Assembly: GCA_945869245.1 (NCBI GenBank)
Contig: CAMBOY010000085.1
Coordinates: 1 to 10,859 of the forward strand
Length of the DNA: 10,859 nt
From: Hydrogenophaga intermedia
GTDB lineage: Bacteria > Pseudomonadota > Gammaproteobacteria > Burkholderiales > Burkholderiaceae_C
Reading direction: 5' to 3'
This document shows, one piece after another, positions 6,519-10,859 of this stretch. The notes under the pieces were generated by a model. It searched no databases and had not been told where the DNA came from. It saw only the letters and a program-made list of their open reading frames with translations. The translations under genes and the position numbers were made by a program. Position 1 is the first letter of the stretch; every line of letters starts with the position of its first letter.

Positions 6519-6547
6519 TTGTCGGTGCGCTGCGCGACAAGTTGTCG
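6519..6547. promoter_or_regulatory. Dyad half-site cluster, candidate upstream activator site for the response regulator
   Basis: Three copies of one hexamer occur in alternating orientation: TTGTCG (6519-6524), CGACAA (6535-6540) and TTGTCG (6542-6547). The last two make a perfect 13-bp dyad centred on 6541. The first two make an inverted repeat with a 10-bp spacer, so half-site centres are 16 bp apart. The cluster is about 130-155 bp upstream of the -24 element, the usual range for NtrC-type enhancers, and about 100 bp before the regulator's own start, so it could also serve autoregulation. Confidence 0.5.
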
Positions 6548-6635
6548 TGTGGTGCGTCGCGGTGGCGCGGCGTGCCGGCGTCCCCCAGGTGTCTGAAACC
6601 ACCCAATAGCCCACTGATTTACTTGGTCATGTCCG

Positions 6636-6641
6636 TACAAT
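6636..6641 (+). promoter_or_regulatory. Possible -10 element for the regulator/kinase operon
   Basis: TACAAT matches five of six bases of the sigma-70 -10 consensus. A weak -35 candidate (CTGATT, 6614-6619) lies 16 bp upstream. A start 7 nt downstream would fall at about 6648, directly at the GTG start codon of the regulator, giving a leaderless message. The absence of a Shine-Dalgarno sequence before that GTG fits this. Confidence 0.35.
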
Positions 6642-6648
6642 TTTTCTG

Positions 6649-8025
6649 GTGAACACACCCCACACCCTCCCGACACACGACCGTCCGCTCGACGGTTGGC
6701 CCGACTGGTCCATCTTGGTGGTGGACGATGAACAGGGCATGGTCAACTTTTTGGTCAAAACACTGGCGCCGCGCTGCCACAACGTGATGAGCGCGCACAG
6801 TGCCGAGGGGGGTGCTGAGTTGCTGCGCTCCCACCATGTGGACTTGGTGATCTTGGACATCACCTTGCCAGGAAAAAACGGAGTCGCGTGGCTGCGCGAA
6901 CTGCGCGAACACGGCTTCAGTGGCGAGGTGATTTTGATCACCGCCTTCGCCGATCTGGACACCGCCATCGAGGCGCTGCGCGCCGGCGCTTCCGACTTCA
7001 TCCTCAAGCCGTTTCGGGTGCCGCAAATCCTCAACGCGGTCAAGCAATGTTTTGAGCGCTGGCGCCTGCGGCGCGAGAACTTTGTGCTGCGACGCAGCAT
7101 GGCCATGGCCCACAGCGGCGGCGCGAGCCAGTTGGTGGGTCAATCGGCGCCCATGGCGCAGCTGCGCCACACCATGGCGCGCATTGCGGCGGTGGACAGC
7201 ACGGTGCTGCTGCAAGGCGAATCGGGCACCGGCAAAGAGCTGGTGGCGCGCGAACTGCACGCCAAGAGCGCGCGCAGCACCAGCCCCTTTGTGCCGGTGA
7301 ACTGCGCCGCACTCTCGCCCGACGTGATGGAAAGCGAGTTGTTTGGCCACGCCAAAGGCGCCTTCAGCGGCGCGGTGCGGGCGCGCGAAGGCCTGTTTCA
7401 CTACGCGCAGGGTGGCACCCTGTTTCTGGACGAAGTGGCCGAGCTGCCCTTGCCGCTGCAGGCCTCGCTGCTGCGCGCCATTGAGGAACTGCAGATTCGC
7501 CCCGTGGGCAGCGAACAGCTGGTGCCGCTGAACCTGCGCATCGTTGCCGCCACCAACCGCGACCTCAAAGGCGCGGTGGCCCAGGGGCGTTTTCGGCAAG
7601 ACCTGTATTACCGCCTGCAGGTGGTGGAACTGCACCTGCCGCCACTGCGCGAACACAAGGCCGACATTGCCGAACTGGTGGCGCACTTCAACGCCCTGCT
7701 GGCACCACGCCTGGGCGCCAACCCGCTACAGGTGAGCGCCGAAGAACTGCAGTTCCTGCACCAATACGACTGGCCCGGCAATGTGCGCGAACTGCGCAAC
7801 CTGATTGAACGCTCACTGATTCTGGGTGCGCTCAATGTGTCGGCGCTCTACCCCAGCCCCAAACCGCAGCCGGCCAGCGGCCCGATTGACCTGCACACGC
7901 TGGAGAAACAGCACATCTTGAACGTGCTCGAATCGGTGGGCGGCGACAAAACCCTGGCCGCGCAATTGCTGGGGGTGTCGCGCCGCACGCTGGAGCGCCG
8001 CGTCATTGAGTGGGCCGGACCGTGA
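6649..8025 (+). CDS. NtrC-type sigma-54-dependent response regulator, probable activator of the fdh operon
   Basis: This 458-residue cytoplasmic protein should be phosphorylated by the kinase encoded next and open sigma-54 promoters. The receiver domain (about 20-135) has acidic D26/D27, phosphoacceptor D70 (VILDITLPG), T98 and K120. The AAA+ domain (about 160-390) has Walker A GESGTGKE (190-197), the sigma-54 contact loop as GAFSGA (237-242; the usual form is GAFTGA), Walker B GTLFLDE (256-262), ATNRDL (301-306) and the arginine region FRQDLYYRL. A Fis-type helix-turn-helix ends the protein (TLAAQLLGVSRRTLERR, 435-451). GTG at 6649 is the first possible start after an in-frame stop at 6607; the first internal Met (31) would cut into the receiver domain. 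No Shine-Dalgarno sequence is visible. The stop overlaps the kinase start. The target promoter is inferred from the divergent position and the sites in the gap. Confidence 0.93.
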   Translation: MNTPHTLPTHDRPLDGWPDWSILVVDDEQGMVNFLVKTLAPRCHNVMSAHSAEGGAELLRSHHVDLVILDITLPGKNGVAWLRELREHGFSGEVILITAFADLDTAIEALRAGASDFILKPFRVPQILNAVKQCFERWRLRRENFVLRRSMAMAHSGGASQLVGQSAPMAQLRHTMARIAAVDSTVLLQGESGTGKELVARELHAKSARSTSPFVPVNCAALSPDVMESELFGHAKGAFSGAVRAREGLFHYAQGGTLFLDEVAELPLPLQASLLRAIEELQIRPVGSEQLVPLNLRIVAATNRDLKGAVAQGRFRQDLYYRLQVVELHLPPLREHKADIAELVAHFNALLAPRLGANPLQVSAEELQFLHQYDWPGNVRELRNLIERSLILGALNVSALYPSPKPQPASGPIDLHTLEKQHILNVLESVGGDKTLAAQLLGVSRRTLERRVIEWAGP

Positions 8026-10133
8026 TCTTGCACACGCCCCACTGGCTGGCGCGCTCGGTGCGCAACAAACTGCTGGCCATGGCGCTGCTGCCCCTGCTGG
8101 TGGCCCTGCCCTTGCTGATGCTGGCGGTGGCGCTGTGGAGCGCGGTGGCCTACGACCGCCTGCTCATCACCAAGGTGCGCAGCGACCTGGCGGTGGCGCG
8201 CGGCTATTTTGAGCAGCTGCGCAGCGAGGTCGGCAGCGGCGTGCGCGGGGTGGCGGCATCGGCGCCCTTGCTGGCTGCCCTGGAATCGGGGCGGCCGGTC
8301 ACCGCTGCGCGCCTGCAGCAGGAGCGCCACACCCTGGGGCTGGATTTTTTGGTGCTGCTCTCGCCCAGTGGCGAGGCGCTGGGCGCGGCCGACCCCGTGG
8401 CCGCTGGTGCCAACCCGGCCGCGCTGTGGAACGATGTACGCACCCAGCTGCAGCCCGGTGCGTCGGCTGGTGGGGCGCAGGCGCGGCTCAAACGCCTGAG
8501 CGCCGACGAACTCGCCCCCATCGCCCCCCACCTGCTGGCGCGCCTGAGCATTGCGCTGGTGCCGACCCGCAACGCCGCACCCGACGAGCGCAGCCGCGAG
8601 CAGCGTGCCCTGGTGCTGATGTCGGCCCACCCGGTGGCCGATTTGCAAGGGCGCGAACGCGCGGTGTTGGTAGGCGGCGTGCTGCTGAACCAAAACCTGG
8701 GCTTCATCGACCACATCAACCGCATCGTCTACCCCGACGGCTCGCTGCCCTTCGGCAGCCAGGGCACGGCCACCCTGTTTCTGGACGATGTGCGCATCAC
8801 CACCAATGTGCGGCTGTTCCAGGACCAGCGCGCCATCGGCACCCGGGTGTCGCAGGCGGTGCGTCAGCGCGTGCTCACCGAGGGCCAGCTCTGGCTCGAC
8901 CGCGCCTTTGTGGTCAACGACTGGTATGTCTCCGCCTACGAGCCACTGACCGACGCGCGCGGCCAGCGCATTGGCATGTTGTACGTGGGCTTTTTGGAGC
9001 GTCCCTTTCTCTGGGTGCGCTGGGCCATGCTGGGGCTGATTGGGCTGATTTTTCTGGCTGTCATGGCGGCGTCGGGCTGGCTGTCGGTGCGCTGGGCGCG
9101 CAGCATCTTTCGCCCGGTGGAGCGCATGAACGACACCATGCGCGCAGTGGAGTTGGGCGACCCCCACGCCCGCGTGGGCCCGCTGCGGGCACAAGACGAA
9201 CTCGGTGCACTGGCCCGCCACCTCGACGAGCTGCTCGGCGTGATCCACGACAAAACCCAGGCCCTGCAGCGCTGGGGCGAAGAGCTCGACGCCAAGGTGG
9301 CCGAGCGCACCCGCGACCTGGCGCACAGCCACGCCTCGCTCGAACGGGCACAGGCGCAGCTGGTGAAAAGCGAAAAGCTCGCCGCCATTGGCCAGCTCAC
9401 CGCCAGCGTGGCGCACGAAATCAACAACCCGATTGCGGTGATGCAGGGCAATCTGGATTTGATCCGCGACACCCTGGGGGCGCAAGCCACGCCGGTGCGC
9501 GACGAACTCAAGCTGCTCGACGAACAGATCGAGCGCATGCGCCTGATCGTGACGCAACTGCTGCAGTACGCGCGCCCGACCGAATACGCCGGCTACGTGG
9601 AGACCTTGGATGCCAACCGCGTGATGGCCGACTGCCTGGTGCTGGTGGGGCATTTGCTGCACCAAAGCGGCATCGCGGTGGAACGCGACTGGCAAGCCCG
9701 CCGCAGCGTCGGCATGAACCGCCAAGAGCTGCAGCAAGTGGTGATCAACCTGCTGATCAACGCGATACAGGCCATGCCGCAAGGCGGCACGCTGACGCTG
9801 CGCACACGCGACTGGGCCACCGAAGACAGCGCGGTGGCGGGCGCCGAGCTGCAGGTGCTAGACACTGGGCCTGGTGTGAGCGCTGAGGCCATGGAGCGGC
9901 TGTTCCGCCCCTTTTTCACCACCAAAAACGACGGCAACGGCCTGGGCCTGTGGATCAGTCAGGGTTTGGTGGAACGCTACGGTGGCGGCTTGAGCGGCGC
10001 CAACCGCAGCGACGGCACCAGCGGCGCAGTGTTCACTGTGCGCCTGCTGACCGAGCCGCAAGCGCCCGCAGCGGTGTCCACCCAAGACGGCCGCCCCGGC
10101 TGGCTGCCCCAGCCTGGCGAGCGGCCGGCTTAG
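8022..10133 (+). CDS. Membrane sensor histidine kinase with large periplasmic Cache-like domain, partner of the sigma-54 regulator
   Basis: Read from GTG at 8022 the protein has 703 residues; this start overlaps the regulator stop as GTGA, suggesting coupled translation. A GTG four codons earlier (8010) is possible. A first membrane helix (about 17-40) is followed by a periplasmic domain of some 290 residues, whose end (GTATLFLDDVRITTNVR ... VGFLERPF) looks Cache-like. A second helix (about 330-355), a HAMP linker and a coiled-coil-like segment lead to the kinase core. The phosphoacceptor is H465 in SVAHEINNP; the N box is NLLINAIQAMP (N580). The G1 box is DTGPGVS (D614), the F box is LFRPFFTTK, and the G2 box is GNGLGL (638-643). 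The core resembles NtrB/DctB kinases, which pair with sigma-54 regulators. The ligand is unknown; a periplasmic signal such as formate or another small carboxylate is plausible but not shown. The TAG stop overlaps that of the converging chaperone gene. Confidence 0.93.
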   Translation: MILHTPHWLARSVRNKLLAMALLPLLVALPLLMLAVALWSAVAYDRLLITKVRSDLAVARGYFEQLRSEVGSGVRGVAASAPLLAALESGRPVTAARLQQERHTLGLDFLVLLSPSGEALGAADPVAAGANPAALWNDVRTQLQPGASAGGAQARLKRLSADELAPIAPHLLARLSIALVPTRNAAPDERSREQRALVLMSAHPVADLQGRERAVLVGGVLLNQNLGFIDHINRIVYPDGSLPFGSQGTATLFLDDVRITTNVRLFQDQRAIGTRVSQAVRQRVLTEGQLWLDRAFVVNDWYVSAYEPLTDARGQRIGMLYVGFLERPFLWVRWAMLGLIGLIFLAVMAASGWLSVRWARSIFRPVERMNDTMRAVELGDPHARVGPLRAQDELGALARHLDELLGVIHDKTQALQRWGEELDAKVAERTRDLAHSHASLERAQAQLVKSEKLAAIGQLTASVAHEINNPIAVMQGNLDLIRDTLGAQATPVRDELKLLDEQIERMRLIVTQLLQYARPTEYAGYVETLDANRVMADCLVLVGHLLHQSGIAVERDWQARRSVGMNRQELQQVVINLLINAIQAMPQGGTLTLRTRDWATEDSAVAGAELQVLDTGPGVSAEAMERLFRPFFTTKNDGNGLGLWISQGLVERYGGGLSGANRSDGTSGAVFTVRLLTEPQAPAAVSTQDGRPGWLPQPGERPA

Positions 10134-10747
10134 GCCAGCATGTCAAAGCCCTGGGCTTCCACGCTCAAAAACGCCCGCACAAAACCCGCCAGCGCCGCAT
10201 AAAACCGCGCTTGCGGCTGCTGCTCAATGGCGTCGCACAAGGCCATGCCCCAAGGCTGCAAATGGGTGCTGAAAAACTTGTGCTGCTGCGTGAGATTGGC
10301 CACCTCCACCTCGTCGCCGGCAATCAGGTAGCGCATCACCTCGCACACGCAGGCGAAGTGGTCTTCGGTTTCGTGCACCGCTTCGTCGCGGGCCAAACCC
10401 AAGGCCGCCAGGTCACTGCGCAATTGGGCCAGCGGCTTTTCGTTCAAAAAACCGCTCAGGTAGTACGAACCAAACAACATCACCTCGGGCTTGCCCACAC
10501 CCCCAAACAGCGCGTCGTATTCCTCGGCCACCTCGGCGTCGCTCACGGTGCGCGCAGCGCCCACCAACTGGCGCCAGGGCTCTTCCAAAAAACCGCCAGC
10601 GGCCGGTGCCTCGGTCACCGCCACCCGCAACTGGGCCATCAGCTCGGGGCTGGGCGGTGCGTAAAACAGCGCGGCCAGCACGCCATAGACCTCCGCGCGC
10701 GCGGTTTCTTCGTCCAGGGCCGAGGTTTGGGGAATCTTTTCGTTCAT
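10130..10747 (-). CDS. TorD-family chaperone, probably dedicated to the formate dehydrogenase alpha subunit
   Basis: This all-helical 205-residue protein fits the TorD/DmsD family, which binds Tat signal peptides of molybdoenzymes and helps cofactor insertion before export. Family features are an N-terminal ARAEVYGVLAALFYAPPS segment (16-33), EEYDALFGGVGKPEVMLFGSYYL at about 75-97 split across the usual LF-G-x-G core, EDHFACVCEVMRYLI (128-142) and QQHKFFSTHLQPWG (154-167). The length is normal for the family. The ATG lies 4 bp after the stop of the upstream partial gene and has no clear ribosome binding site, so translation is probably coupled. Its TAA stop (10130-10132) overlaps the kinase TAG on the other strand. 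Since the nearby alpha subunit and the small TAT-target protein carry the only Tat signals in view, the FDH alpha subunit is the likely client; this is inference from context. Confidence 0.88.
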   Translation of the reverse strand: MNEKIPQTSALDEETARAEVYGVLAALFYAPPSPELMAQLRVAVTEAPAAGGFLEEPWRQLVGAARTVSDAEVAEEYDALFGGVGKPEVMLFGSYYLSGFLNEKPLAQLRSDLAALGLARDEAVHETEDHFACVCEVMRYLIAGDEVEVANLTQQHKFFSTHLQPWGMALCDAIEQQPQARFYAALAGFVRAFLSVEAQGFDMLA

Positions 10748-10751
10748 AGCG

Positions 10752-10859
10752 TCACAGGTCGGTTATCTTTTTTTCGTTGGTGTTGGAGTAGATATCCACC
10801 ACCCGACAGTCGCCGCACATTTTCAGGCGTTCTTGCGCTTCGCCTTGGAACATGGCGTG
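10752..10859 (-). CDS. C-terminal end of an unidentified protein with a CxxC motif (cut by window edge)
   Basis: An open frame enters from the right edge and ends with TGA at 10752-10754, 4 bp before the chaperone start. Only 35 residues are visible, including EAQERLKMCGDCRVVDIY and a tail ending NEKKITDL. The CGDC could bind metal or form a disulfide. Its position just upstream of a TorD-type chaperone suggests a further FDH accessory gene in the same operon; related clusters can hold iron-sulfur or DUF3305/DUF3306 proteins there, but these few residues do not let me choose. That it is a real coding end is supported by the tight spacing to the next gene and the open frame. The codons GAA AAA AAG in the tail contain a seven-A run. 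Confidence 0.6.
   Translation of the reverse strand, partial: HAMFQGEAQERLKMCGDCRVVDIYSNTNEKKITDL

Larger units (their letters stand above)
6174..6648. other. 475-bp divergent regulatory region between the fdh operon and the two-component operon
   Basis: I see no convincing gene here on either strand. Short frames exist (for example a TTG-started 60-codon frame ending at 6652) but have no ribosome binding site or protein-like features. From left to right it holds the fdh leader with a hairpin, a sigma-54 type promoter facing left, an IHF-like site, clustered dyad half-sites, and a -10-like element facing right next to the regulator start. Compared with the coding DNA it contains AT-richer patches, at about 6235-6260 and 6288-6305. 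Confidence 0.7.

Noticed and set aside
6470..6652. 60-codon frame starting at TTG and ending in overlap with the regulator GTG, considered as a leader peptide
   Set aside because: It has no ribosome binding site and no protein-like pattern, and it crosses the proposed operator.
7848..9782. 644-codon open frame on the minus strand opposite the kinase gene
   Set aside because: The plus strand encodes a complete histidine kinase with all core boxes; the opposite frame is rich in His/Gln/Arg and has no recognisable domain.

Overview
This GC-rich window looks like the chromosome of a betaproteobacterium, most likely Burkholderiales close to Comamonadaceae. That placement rests on the style of the formate dehydrogenase (FDH) proteins and accessory genes and on base composition; no rRNA or marker gene is present to confirm it. 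I see no mobile element, CRISPR array, tRNA or rRNA.

Layout. The left two thirds (6173 down to 615, minus strand) is one tight operon for a periplasm-facing, membrane-bound, Tat-exported formate dehydrogenase. In order it encodes a 74-aa 'formate dehydrogenase region TAT target' protein, the molybdopterin catalytic subunit (986 aa, cysteine at the metal-ligand position), a four-cluster ferredoxin-like beta subunit (200 aa), a 77-aa lipoprotein, a cytochrome b gamma subunit with an N-terminal periplasmic extension (394 aa), and a 98-aa secreted protein. The operon ends in a strong hairpin terminator (559-590). Beyond it, in the same direction, is the start of fdhD (sulfurtransferase for FDH cofactor maturation), cut off by the left edge.

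The 475-bp gap at 6174-6648 separates this operon from a divergent two-gene operon. That operon (plus strand, 6649-10133) encodes an NtrC-type sigma-54-dependent response regulator and a membrane histidine kinase with a large periplasmic, probably Cache-like, sensor domain. A TorD-family chaperone gene converges on the kinase gene, the two stop codons overlapping. Just upstream of the chaperone gene is the 3' end of another minus-strand gene, cut off by the right edge, ending in a CxxC-containing tail.

Main observation. The divergent gap carries what looks like a complete sigma-54 control region for the fdh operon: a good -24/-12 element on the minus strand (6376-6391), an IHF-like site (6431-6443), and dyad half-sites TTGTCG/CGACAA (6519-6547) placed as an upstream activator site. 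With the adjacent sigma-54 activator and its sensor kinase, this suggests a dedicated two-component system that switches on respiratory formate oxidation in response to an extracytoplasmic signal. The link is inferred from sequence and position only. I do not know of a characterised system of exactly this composition, but I cannot search to confirm that.
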